A stretch of 64,000 nt of DNA from an uncultured Lachnospiraceae bacterium (GTDB lineage Bacteria; Bacillota; Clostridia; Lachnospirales; Lachnospiraceae): assembly GCA_902779505.1 (NCBI GenBank), contig CACZBZ010000005.1:28659-92658 (forward strand), read 5' to 3'. The position numbers and the translations under genes are program-made. Under the pieces are notes generated by a model. The model saw only the letters and a list, made by a program, of their open reading frames with translations. It made no database searches and was not told the DNA's origin. Positions 1-7,942 of the stretch are shown piece by piece (the first letter of the stretch is position 1; every line of letters begins with the position of its first letter).

Positions 1-24
1 TTTAATCTGATCTTCTGTCTTCAT
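1..24 (-). CDS. start of a truncated coding region (first 8 codons)
   Basis: An ATG at 24 on the minus strand opens a frame reading MKTEDQIK to the window edge. It is preceded by AGGAGG at 29-34, four bases upstream, which is close but workable. Only eight codons are visible, so no function can be assigned. The direction matches the SCP2-like gene upstream of it. Confidence 0.45.
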
Positions 25-59
25 TCTGCCTCCTGACTTACAGGTCCATAATACGACAC

Positions 60-95
60 GAGCTTCCGGGCAATGTACACGGAAGCTCTTTTTTC
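60..95. terminator. hairpin with T-tract, orientation uncertain
   Basis: Arms GAGCTTCC (60-67) and GGAAGCTC (81-88) enclose a 13-base loop. A T-rich tract follows on the plus strand only. The hairpin lies just after the stop of the minus-strand SCP2-like gene, yet the U-tract would suit a plus-strand transcript, and no plus-strand gene is visible to its left. It may simply separate the SCP2-like gene from the next minus-strand gene. Confidence 0.4.
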
Positions 96-99
96 TCTA

Positions 100-450
100 T
101 TATTTTTTAACAGTTTTTCTTTTTCTTTTTACCTTTGTTACTTTACGCATCTGCTCGAATTTTTTCATATCACCGGCTATTCTGAATCGGCCGCTGTCCA
201 CAGCCTCCTGAAAACCGACCCTTCCTTCGATAAATCCAAGTATGGTCTCCCCGTCGGTTGTTATGAGGATATCTCTGTCGAAATAATCATAGGGCTCCAC
301 ACATATCTGTCTTTCCGCCACTTCGATATAGAATACCCCACCACCTTCGCCTACAATATCCACCTGTATTGCAATGTGGTCGTATATCTGCCTTGCGTCT
401 GCGTTTTCATATACTTCCCTTACAAGGTCAACGATCTCTTCGTAAGTCAT
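100..450 (-). CDS. SCP2 sterol-binding-like domain protein
   Basis: This 116-aa soluble protein is a single small domain resembling the SCP2/YhbT-like sterol-carrier fold. The central block ITTDGETILGFIEG followed by GRFRIAGDMKKFEQM matches the C-terminal half of that fold. The tail is strongly basic (VTKVKRKRKTVKK). In bacteria such proteins are thought to bind hydrophobic ligands, and no reaction can be assigned. I chose the ATG at 450 because AGGAGG lies eight bases before it, while the ATG at 456 sits only two bases after that site. It follows the GH13 gene by about 65 bases and probably shares its transcript, although a functional link is not obvious. Confidence 0.7.
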   Translation of the reverse strand: MTYEEIVDLVREVYENADARQIYDHIAIQVDIVGEGGGVFYIEVAERQICVEPYDYFDRDILITTDGETILGFIEGRVGFQEAVDSGRFRIAGDMKKFEQMRKVTKVKRKRKTVKK

Positions 451-515
451 ACGCATTCCCTCCTGCGCGAATTCCCCAATACAGCGCTGTAAAGATAATT
501 ATATCACATTTTATT

Positions 516-2363
516 TCATAAGTGCCATATCCTTGCTTCATATGGCTTAAGTTTGTTCTCCTCTTCCTTCCCCTGTGTCGAATACATAAGACTGTATCCT
601 TTCGTCTTCTTGTATGCGGACAGTTCCCTTTTTGACAGATTGCAGTCAATTATATAACGACCTTTTTCGGATACTCTCTCATAGACAAAATGATCTTTTC
701 TTCCGTCAAGAAGATTAAGTTCACCGTATACAAGAGTGTCGTCGCTGTGTCTTAAGGCTATCAGTTCTTTGTAAGCTCTGCTTATATCTTCATCTATCTT
801 CTGAGTCAGGCCTTTATGATAATCGGGAAGTTTGTCATTCCAAGGCAAAAGAACTCTTGCGTGCTCTCTTGTACCCGCAAGGATTGCCTGCCATACCTTG
901 TCTTTTCCTTCCTTCTCATGTTCCCTATAATAGCCTTTTGCTTCCACATCCGTTATCTGATCCATGGAAGTAAAGTCATAATTGACCAGGCCCATCTCAT
1001 CTCCCTGAAAGATAAAGGGAGTTCCTTTCATGGTCATCTGTATCACCGCAAGAAGTCCTGCGATAGACTTGCTGTAGGTCCTGTCCATGCTAACCTTGCT
1101 GACCATTCTGGGATTGTCATGATTGTTATAGAAAAGAGACATCCAGCAGTTATTGCCGTAATTCTCACTCCAGTCCATAAGATAATCCTTCAGGTAATTG
1201 AGGTCATATTCGTAATCTTCATATCTGCCGTGTCCCGGCGTCTCAAGGTGATCAAAAGAGAAGACCATATCCAGTTCTCCTCTTTCTTCGGCGGTCACAG
1301 ACCTGCACATATTCATGCCCAGTCCCGGTGTCTCACCTACGGAAAAAGCATTGTGAGGCGCGAAGGCTTTCTCATGAAGTTCTCTCAGATATTTATGAAG
1401 ATTGGGACCGTAATAATATTTTTCGATTCCCGTAAGCCCCATCATGCTGCCTATGACAGGATCTCCGTCCGGCAGTCCTTCCGCTTTGGATATGATATTG
1501 ATTACGTCCATTCTGAATCCGTCGATTCCTTTATCGAACCACCAGTTGATCATATCCCTAACATCGTCTCTTACTATTTCATTGTCCCAGTTAAGGTCCA
1601 TCTGCTTCTTTGAAAACAGATGCATGGCATAGATATCGGATCCGTCACTGTCCTCGTATTTATTCCACACATCACCTGAGAAGAAGGAAGTCCAGTTATT
1701 GGGCAGACCTTCTCCCTTCCCTTTTCTGAAGAAATAATAATCCCTATAGGGGCTGTTCTTGTCTTTTAAAGCTTCCTTAAACCACTCATGTTCATCGGAT
1801 GTATGGTTGACCACCAGATCCATGATAAGCTTCATTCCTCTTTCATGGACCCCCTCAAGCAGCCTGTCAAAATCTTCCATGCTGCCGAATTCCTTCATGA
1901 TCTTCCTGTAGTCTCTGATATCATATCCGTTGTCATCGTTGGGCGAATCATATATGGGTGACAGCCAGAGAACGTCCACTCCAAGGTCCTTAAGATAGTC
2001 CAGCTTTGAGAATATTCCCTTAAGGTCACCGATACCGTCCCCATCGCTGTCGCAGAAGGATCTGGGATATATCTGGTAGAATACCGCTTCCTTCCACCAT
2101 TTACGACTTATGGCTCCTTTGGATGCAATAACCTCTTCCCTATCGGTATTAACAAGTTCTATTATCCCTTCTGCAAGGCCTCTGCCGTTCTTTTTTCCCA
2201 TAAGCTTGGCAAAAGTTAAAAACTTAATATTTCTTACAATGGGATTTTTGATCAGTCTCTCGGACACTCCTGCCTGAAGGAGAACCTTCTTCAATATGTC
2301 ATGACCTATGGGAGTGTCATATATCTGTCCTATGCTGCTGTTAAGATCTACTTTAGCTGCCAT
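516..2363 (-). CDS. GH13 alpha-glucosidase (oligo-1,6-glucosidase type) with N-terminal extension
   Basis: This 615-aa cytoplasmic glycoside hydrolase has no signal peptide. The (beta/alpha)8 core starts near residue 89 (WWKEAVFYQIYPRSF). It carries a calcium-loop-like DSDGDGIGD at 105-113, DLVVNH at 182-187, the nucleophile D286 in GFRMD, the acid/base E344 in SVGET, and the stabilising D416 in NNHDNPR. The order matches oligo-1,6-glucosidases that cleave short alpha-glucosides from the non-reducing end. An extra N-terminal segment of about 85 residues (IGQIYDTPIGHDILKK and onward) lies outside the usual enzyme and looks helical. The gene starts seven bases after the symporter stop, whose final codons supply an AAAGG ribosome site, so the two are translationally linked. 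Together they import and hydrolyse an alpha-glucoside; the exact sugar is not shown. Confidence 0.9.
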   Translation of the reverse strand: MAAKVDLNSSIGQIYDTPIGHDILKKVLLQAGVSERLIKNPIVRNIKFLTFAKLMGKKNGRGLAEGIIELVNTDREEVIASKGAISRKWWKEAVFYQIYPRSFCDSDGDGIGDLKGIFSKLDYLKDLGVDVLWLSPIYDSPNDDNGYDIRDYRKIMKEFGSMEDFDRLLEGVHERGMKLIMDLVVNHTSDEHEWFKEALKDKNSPYRDYYFFRKGKGEGLPNNWTSFFSGDVWNKYEDSDGSDIYAMHLFSKKQMDLNWDNEIVRDDVRDMINWWFDKGIDGFRMDVINIISKAEGLPDGDPVIGSMMGLTGIEKYYYGPNLHKYLRELHEKAFAPHNAFSVGETPGLGMNMCRSVTAEERGELDMVFSFDHLETPGHGRYEDYEYDLNYLKDYLMDWSENYGNNCWMSLFYNNHDNPRMVSKVSMDRTYSKSIAGLLAVIQMTMKGTPFIFQGDEMGLVNYDFTSMDQITDVEAKGYYREHEKEGKDKVWQAILAGTREHARVLLPWNDKLPDYHKGLTQKIDEDISRAYKELIALRHSDDTLVYGELNLLDGRKDHFVYERVSEKGRYIIDCNLSKRELSAYKKTKGYSLMYSTQGKEEENKLKPYEARIWHL

Positions 2364-2369
2364 AAGGGA

Positions 2370-3794
2370 TTACCTTTCGTTTTCAAGAATGCCACAGAGT
2401 CTCTCGTATTCCTTCTCATCGATCACGTATTTCTTTTTAAGTATAAGCACTGCCGTTCCCATTGTGATTATGGGAATGATAACCATACCAAGTCTGAGAA
2501 TTACAGTCTGATATGTAGCAATGCCCGCCAGCAGATTGTTGGCCTCAGTCACTGCCGCTTCAGAGCTGATGGCTCCCTTATCAACTTCTATCTCAAGTCC
2601 CGATATCTTCTGACTTACCGCATATATACCGCTGATTATGAGCACCAGCGCCGAGAGTCCCTGATTCACTCCGCCTGCAAGCTTTACCGAGAAAGAACGA
2701 ACTGCGGATATGACGCTGTCGTGTCTCTCATGGAACTTCACTTCATCGTATTCAATGGTATTGTTGACCATCACGATAATTGCAAGATTCATAAGGCCCT
2801 GGAAGAAGAAAAGCATCAGTCCTATGGCATTGAGAAGCACCGTGTTCTTGGGCAGTATATATCCGTAAGACATAAGCAGAACATAGCCGATCACTATGCA
2901 AGTGATGGCCAGTTTTAACAACTGTTCCCTGACAAGTTTTTTTGTGAAAGTCTGGTAAAGCAGCTGAGCCAAGAGCATGCCCACACCGTACATTACCGTG
3001 AATAAGAATACCAGCGTACCGCTGTCGGAATAGCCGAATTCAACGTAGAAGAAATTGACACCGAATATAATGAGAAGACCGTTTCCTATGTTGAAAAGCA
3101 GACATGCGATTCCCGCTGCAACAAGCTGGTCGTTTCTCACGAATATATTGAACATTCCCTTTAAGGACAGTTTCTCTTTGTTGTCCTGTCTGGGTCTTTC
3201 TTTGACACCGAAAGTTGTAAGAAGCTGGAAAGCAATAAAACTTAAAGCAACTACAAAAGCTATCGTCCTGTAGGCTTTGACCGCATTACCCGCGATCACC
3301 ATGGGTACTATACCCGCTACGGCGAACTGTCCCACGCTGCAGAAAACACTCATGGTAGTAACAAGAGAATCTCTGATTGCCGAATCACTGGACAGACTGG
3401 GAAGCATGCCCCAGTAAGATATGTCGTTCATGGTAAAGGTCATACCCCAACATAGATAACCTATTCCGTAGAAGGCAACAAAAGCCCAGCCCGAAGGTCT
3501 GATTGAGAAAAGGCATATGATAACTATGGCGTTAAGAATACAGCCCAGCAGTATCCAGGGTCGGAATTTTCCCATCTTCATGTGCGTATTCTCAATAATG
3601 ATCCCCATAAGCAGGTCGTTGACAGCATCCCAGATAAAACACACAACCATACATGCCGAGATTGCGGCGAACTGCGCCGTAGTCAGATTCATCGTGTACT
3701 GCACATAGAGCATTAAAAACATGTTGACCAGAGTATAGGCCGCATCTCTTCCCACTGCTCCCACGCAGTAGGACCATTTTGTCCTCTTATCCAT
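2370..3794 (-). CDS. GPH-family sugar:cation symporter (MelB-like)
   Basis: This 474-aa integral membrane protein has about twelve hydrophobic segments. It is of the glycoside-pentoside-hexuronide symporter type: DAVNDLLMGIIIENTHMKMGKFRPWIL near residue 55-80 matches the family segment with the conserved Asp and the GKFRPW loop. It should bring an oligosaccharide or glycoside in with Na+ or H+. GGGAGG lies about six bases before the ATG at 3794. The downstream GH13 enzyme, seven bases away, points to an alpha-glucoside such as isomaltose or a short maltodextrin as cargo. That is inferred from context only. Confidence 0.88.
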   Translation of the reverse strand: MDKRTKWSYCVGAVGRDAAYTLVNMFLMLYVQYTMNLTTAQFAAISACMVVCFIWDAVNDLLMGIIIENTHMKMGKFRPWILLGCILNAIVIICLFSIRPSGWAFVAFYGIGYLCWGMTFTMNDISYWGMLPSLSSDSAIRDSLVTTMSVFCSVGQFAVAGIVPMVIAGNAVKAYRTIAFVVALSFIAFQLLTTFGVKERPRQDNKEKLSLKGMFNIFVRNDQLVAAGIACLLFNIGNGLLIIFGVNFFYVEFGYSDSGTLVFLFTVMYGVGMLLAQLLYQTFTKKLVREQLLKLAITCIVIGYVLLMSYGYILPKNTVLLNAIGLMLFFFQGLMNLAIIVMVNNTIEYDEVKFHERHDSVISAVRSFSVKLAGGVNQGLSALVLIISGIYAVSQKISGLEIEVDKGAISSEAAVTEANNLLAGIATYQTVILRLGMVIIPIITMGTAVLILKKKYVIDEKEYERLCGILENER

Positions 3795-3817
3795 AACTTC
3801 CCTCCCAATTTTATAAA

Positions 3818-3845
3818 GGGCCTCGGAAAATGATTTCCGAAGCCC
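3818..3845 (-). terminator. hairpin ending the purA transcript
   Basis: Arms GGGCCTCGGAAA and TTTCCGAAGCCC pair with one imperfect position around a four-base loop. On the minus strand they are followed by a short TTTATAA tract. It sits between the purA stop and the symporter start, so it probably separates the glnA-purA operon from the sugar operon. Confidence 0.65.
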
Positions 3846-3891
3846 TATAGTAAATAATCACTCAAGGGATGTGATTTAATTACTACCCATC

Positions 3892-5184
3892 TTATTTGCT
3901 GTATTTGCTCTTTCTGTAGATGATATCATCTCTGCTTGGTCCGTTGCTTACCATAGTGATAGGGAATCCGATCTGGTCCTCTACGAACTCAACATATTTT
4001 CTGCAGTTCTCAGGAAGTTCATCGTAGTTCTTGATACCTCTGATATCGCACTTCCATCCGGGAAGAGTCTTAAGAACGGGCTTAGCCTTTTCAAGAAGAT
4101 GAGTAACAGGGAAGTCTGTTACAACCTCACCGTCGATCTCATATCCTACACATACCGGAATCTCATCAAGATATCCGAGTACATCAAGTACAGTGAATGC
4201 AACATCCGTTGTTCCCTGAAGTCTGCAACCGTACTTTGAAGCTACACAGTCGAACCAGCCCATTCTTCTGGGACGTCCCGTTGTTGCTCCGTACTCGCCG
4301 CCGTCTCCGCCGCGTCTTCTGAGTTCATCGGCCTCGTCACCGAATATCTCTGATACAAAAGCACCCGCACCTACTGCAGATGAATAAGCTTTACATACTG
4401 TAACAACCTGCTTGATCTCGTAAGGAGGAAGTCCTGCACCTACCGCACCGTATCCTGCAAGTGTTGATGATGATGTAACCATGGGATAGATACCGTGATC
4501 GGGATCTTTAAGGGTACCAAGCTGACCCTCAAGAAGAACAGTCTTGCCTTCCTTAAGCGCATCGTTGATGAACAATGACACATCACCCACATAGGGCTTT
4601 ACCATTTCCTTGTACTCCATCAGAGTCTTAAAGAGTTCATCGGCATCAAGCAAAGGCTTGTGATAGAGATGCTCAAGAAGCACGTTCTTGGTCTCAACTA
4701 CTCCCTTGATCTTCTCCTTAAGTCTGTCCTCATCAAAGAGTTCATTTACCTGGAAACCGATCTTGGCATATTTATCTGAGTAAAAAGGAGCGATACCTGA
4801 CTTTGTTGAGCCGAATGACTTACCTGCCAGTCTCTCCTCCTCATACTGATCAAAAAGAATATGATAAGGCATTACGATCTGTGCCCTGTCGGAAATCATG
4901 ATCTTGGGAGCAGGAACACCCTTCTCCTCGATTGACTTGATCTCATTAAAAAGAATGGGAATATTGAGTGCAACACCGTTGCCTATAACGCTTGTTGTGT
5001 GCTGATAGAACACACCTGAAGGAAGTGTGTGCAAAGCAAACTTTCCGTATTTGTTGACAATAGTATGTCCTGCATTTGCTCCGCCCTGAAATCTGACAAT
5101 GATGTCAGCTTTTTCAGCAAGCATATCAGTGATCTTGCCCTTGCCTTCATCTCCCCAGTTAGCACCTACGACTGCCTTAACCAT
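3892..5184 (-). CDS. purA: adenylosuccinate synthase
   Basis: This 430-aa enzyme makes adenylosuccinate from IMP, aspartate and GTP in AMP synthesis. The start of the protein shows GANWGDEGKGK with catalytic D12, then GGANAGHT with H40, followed by GTP- and IMP-binding segments. Full length agrees with the family. I use the ATG at 5184 because the in-frame ATG 24 bases upstream overlaps the AGGAGG that serves it. The gene is last in a run glnA-ANTAR-dapF-dapL-purA with 61 bases from the dapL stop, and a hairpin follows. Its partner enzyme PurB is encoded at 9489-10943 on the opposite strand. Confidence 0.97.
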   Translation of the reverse strand: MVKAVVGANWGDEGKGKITDMLAEKADIIVRFQGGANAGHTIVNKYGKFALHTLPSGVFYQHTTSVIGNGVALNIPILFNEIKSIEEKGVPAPKIMISDRAQIVMPYHILFDQYEEERLAGKSFGSTKSGIAPFYSDKYAKIGFQVNELFDEDRLKEKIKGVVETKNVLLEHLYHKPLLDADELFKTLMEYKEMVKPYVGDVSLFINDALKEGKTVLLEGQLGTLKDPDHGIYPMVTSSSTLAGYGAVGAGLPPYEIKQVVTVCKAYSSAVGAGAFVSEIFGDEADELRRRGGDGGEYGATTGRPRRMGWFDCVASKYGCRLQGTTDVAFTVLDVLGYLDEIPVCVGYEIDGEVVTDFPVTHLLEKAKPVLKTLPGWKCDIRGIKNYDELPENCRKYVEFVEDQIGFPITMVSNGPSRDDIIYRKSKYSK

Positions 5185-5245
5185 ATAACCTTTATACCTC
5201 CTACTCATTTGAGTAAACGTTTATTCAATGCAAACCTTCGATCCG

Positions 5246-6466
5246 CTAAAAGGTCATACTCTTAATTCTGTCCACGGCTTCCACAGTCTTGTCTCTGTCT
5301 CCGAACGCCGTCAGTCTGAAGTATCCTTCACCGTGAGGACCGAAACCTACACCGGGAGTTCCCACAACGGAAATCCCATAGAGAAGTTTATCAAAAAATT
5401 CCCAACTACTCAAGTGATTTGGAGTCTTTAACCATACATATGGCGAATTTTTTCCTCCGTATACTTCATATCCCGCTTCTTCCAGATTGCTTCTGATATA
5501 TTCGGCATTGTTCATGTAGTAGTCTATCTGGGCTCTGAGCTCCTTTTTTCCTGCCTCCGAATACACTGCTTCCCCCGCCTTCTGTACGATATAGGGAGCG
5601 CCGTTATATTTTGTACCGTGTCTTCTTCTCCAGAGAGCATTAAGAGATACACCCTCTCTCTCCAGTTCCTTCGGCACTACCGTGTATCCAAGTCTTAAGC
5701 CTGTGAATCCGGCATTTTTAGAAAAAGAATGAATCTCAATCGCGCAGGTTTTTGCACCTTCACATTCATATATCGAATGGGGTATGTCGTCCTCTGCGAT
5801 ATAAGCTTCATAAGCCGCATCGTATATTATTACGGCTCCTGTCTTGTTGGCATGATCCACCCATTTCTGCAGATCATCTTTTTTGATTACAGTGCCCGTA
5901 GGGTTGTTGGGATAGCAGAGATATATGATATCCACATGTTCCTTAGGAATCTCAGCTACGAATCCGTTCTCCGCTGTACAGGGCATATAGACCAGATCCT
6001 TCCATCTGTCCAAATCCTCATCAAAATTCTTAATACGGCCCGCCATAACATTGGAGTCCACATATACGGGATAGACAGGGTCACATACCGCCACCACATT
6101 GTCTGTGGAGAAGAGTTCCTGAATATTACCGCTGTCGGACTTGGCTCCGTCGGATACAAATATCTCATCTTCTTCTATGTCACAGCCTCTTGCTTTGAAG
6201 TCATTGTCCACAATGGCTTTTCTCAAAAAATCGTAGCCCAGGTCGGGTGCATAGCCTTTAAATGTTGCCGCGCTTCCCATCTCATCCACGGCACTGTGAA
6301 GTGCATTTATTATGCTGGGAGCGATGGGTCTTGTAACATCTCCTATACCCAGCCTGATTATGGGAAGTGCCGGTCCCTTACTTTCGTATTCTCTTACTTT
6401 TCTTGCGATGTCAGAAAAAAGATATGATCCTCTGAGTCTGCAATAATCCTGATTAATCTTAGCCAT
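5246..6466 (-). CDS. dapL: LL-diaminopimelate aminotransferase
   Basis: This 406-aa class I PLP aminotransferase converts tetrahydrodipicolinate directly to LL-diaminopimelate, bypassing acylated intermediates. Visible landmarks are IRLGIGDVTRP near 37, the PLP-binding region YPNNPTG (184-190), and the Schiff-base lysine K250 in SFSKNAGFTG. The GSAATFKGYAPDLGY segment is typical of DapL rather than other aminotransferases. The ATG at 6466 lies four bases after the dapF stop, with GGAG nine bases before it, so translation is coupled. DapL and DapF catalyse consecutive steps to meso-diaminopimelate for lysine and peptidoglycan. Confidence 0.95.
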   Translation of the reverse strand: MAKINQDYCRLRGSYLFSDIARKVREYESKGPALPIIRLGIGDVTRPIAPSIINALHSAVDEMGSAATFKGYAPDLGYDFLRKAIVDNDFKARGCDIEEDEIFVSDGAKSDSGNIQELFSTDNVVAVCDPVYPVYVDSNVMAGRIKNFDEDLDRWKDLVYMPCTAENGFVAEIPKEHVDIIYLCYPNNPTGTVIKKDDLQKWVDHANKTGAVIIYDAAYEAYIAEDDIPHSIYECEGAKTCAIEIHSFSKNAGFTGLRLGYTVVPKELEREGVSLNALWRRRHGTKYNGAPYIVQKAGEAVYSEAGKKELRAQIDYYMNNAEYIRSNLEEAGYEVYGGKNSPYVWLKTPNHLSSWEFFDKLLYGISVVGTPGVGFGPHGEGYFRLTAFGDRDKTVEAVDRIKSMTF

Positions 6467-6470
6467 TTTC

Positions 6471-7319
6471 TTATTCTCCGATCTCGACCTCTCCGTCAAA
6501 TACTGTGGTTGCCGGTCCGGTCATAAATACATGATTAGTCTCTCTGTCCCAATTTATCTTTACTTCTCCTCCGAGAACATGAACAGTCACTTCATCCTCT
6601 GTGAGTCCGTTAAGGATACAGGCCACAGCCGTTGCACAACATCCGGTGCCGCAGCAGAGGGTCTCGCCCGTTCCTCTTTCCCAGACTCTCATCTCCACAT
6701 TTTTTCTATCCAGGATCTTAACGAATTCGGCGTTGACTCTCTTGGGGAAAAGCTTGTGGAATTCAATCAGTGGTCCGTAGCTTAATACAAGATCCGGATC
6801 ACAGAACATAACCGTATGAGGGTTGCCCATTGACACACATGTCATTTCGAATGTCCTGTCATCCACTTGCACCTTTCTTGCGACGAATCTGTCTGTCTTC
6901 TCATCACAGACAACAGGAATAAGTTCGGGCTCAAGTATGGGTTCTCCCATATCCACTTTCACCTCTTTTACTTCTCCGTCCGGTGCATCAAGGGTAATAT
7001 ATTTTTTCTTGCCCATACTTTCGATAACAAAATTCTCTCTGTTCGTCATTCTGTTATCGTATACGTATTTGGCTACACATCTTATTCCGTTACCGCACAT
7101 CTCGGCTCTGCTGCCGTCGGCATTGAACATCTCCATCTCGAAGTCCGCAATCTCTGAGGGGTTGATGAATATCACTCCGTCGGAACCTATTCCGAAATGT
7201 CTGTCGCTGAGCTTTCTTACCATATCCGGCTTTTTATCTTTGGGAACAGAATATTCGAATCCGTTCACATAGATATAGTCATTTCCGCATCCATGCATTT
7301 TCGTAAATTTAATTTTCAT
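6471..7319 (-). CDS. dapF: diaminopimelate epimerase
   Basis: This 282-aa enzyme interconverts LL- and meso-diaminopimelate using two cysteines as acid and base. Both are visible: C75 in NADGSRAEMCGNGIR and C223 in GTGETLCCGTG. The start MKIKFTKMHGCGNDYIYV is characteristic. I prefer the ATG at 7319, served by AGGTG seven bases upstream, over a GTG at 7328 that is itself part of that ribosome site. It lies between the ANTAR regulator gene and dapL in a tight operon headed by glnA, so diaminopimelate synthesis is tied to nitrogen supply. Confidence 0.96.
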   Translation of the reverse strand: MKIKFTKMHGCGNDYIYVNGFEYSVPKDKKPDMVRKLSDRHFGIGSDGVIFINPSEIADFEMEMFNADGSRAEMCGNGIRCVAKYVYDNRMTNRENFVIESMGKKKYITLDAPDGEVKEVKVDMGEPILEPELIPVVCDEKTDRFVARKVQVDDRTFEMTCVSMGNPHTVMFCDPDLVLSYGPLIEFHKLFPKRVNAEFVKILDRKNVEMRVWERGTGETLCCGTGCCATAVACILNGLTEDEVTVHVLGGEVKINWDRETNHVFMTGPATTVFDGEVEIGE

Positions 7320-7345
7320 CTTCGTCACCTAAGTCCTTGTATTTT

Positions 7346-7891
7346 TTACTGCGAATTAAGCGTCAATATCATCTGAGCACTCTCTACAAAAGTTCTGCCC
7401 ATATCCATGCTGTTCTTCTGGATATATCTGAAAGCCTCCGGTTCCGTCATACCGTTTCTCTCCATAAGCAGATGCTTGGCTTCAAGTATGAGTTTCTCTT
7501 CTTCCTCAGTCCTTTTGCGAGGCTTGGTTGATTTCTTTTTCTTCCTTTCATAGGGGGCTGTAATCATATCCACCGTGGATATAAGCTCACTCATTTTGAA
7601 AGGTATCGGCAGTTTAACAACAGCTCCGGAGTCCGTATCTACCGTCATATCTTTGGTTAACAGTATGATTCCGAATCCGGAAGGAATGCAGTATTCAAGT
7701 TCTATGATGCTCATATCCTTCAGTGTCTTTGTGCATATGACAACACCATATTCTCTTTCACCCGCAAGTCGTAAGATCTCTGCTGCCGTGTGGCACACCT
7801 CGATCTCGTGATACATTCCCATGCCGGTCAGTCTGTCTTTAAGCCGCTTCGCATCTTCACTCTTAGGCATTGCAATAAGCACACTACCCAT
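7346..7891 (-). CDS. ANTAR-domain RNA-binding regulator with degenerate receiver domain
   Basis: This 181-aa protein has a receiver-like N-terminal half (about 1-110), a basic linker (KKKKSTKPRKR, 117-127), and a C-terminal three-helix ANTAR domain (about 128-178; EEEKLILEAKHLLMERNG then EAFRYIQKNSMDMGRTF). ANTAR proteins bind paired hexaloop hairpins in nascent RNA and stop terminators from forming. The receiver seems unable to take phosphate, because the strand expected to end in the acceptor Asp reads GVVICTKTL with no Asp. Control by ligand, protein partner or abundance is therefore more likely. It is cotranscribed 51 bases after glnA. Matching hexaloop hairpins lie in the leaders of glnA, glnN, amt and purF, making it the likely regulator of that set. 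Confidence 0.88.
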   Translation of the reverse strand: MGSVLIAMPKSEDAKRLKDRLTGMGMYHEIEVCHTAAEILRLAGEREYGVVICTKTLKDMSIIELEYCIPSGFGIILLTKDMTVDTDSGAVVKLPIPFKMSELISTVDMITAPYERKKKKSTKPRKRTEEEEKLILEAKHLLMERNGMTEPEAFRYIQKNSMDMGRTFVESAQMILTLNSQ

Positions 7892-7942
7892 AAATAATTC
7901 TCCCGGTCAAAAGATTTTTATTTTGCGAAGTTACCTGCGTTT

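Noticed and set aside
73-492. 139-codon plus-strand frame at the left edge
   Set aside because: It mirrors the SCP2-like gene and starts inside a hairpin; composition is Phe/Tyr-rich in the way of an antisense frame.
816-1613. 265-codon plus-strand frame opposite the GH13 gene
   Set aside because: The minus-strand GH13 has all catalytic motifs; this frame has no ribosome site or recognisable domain.
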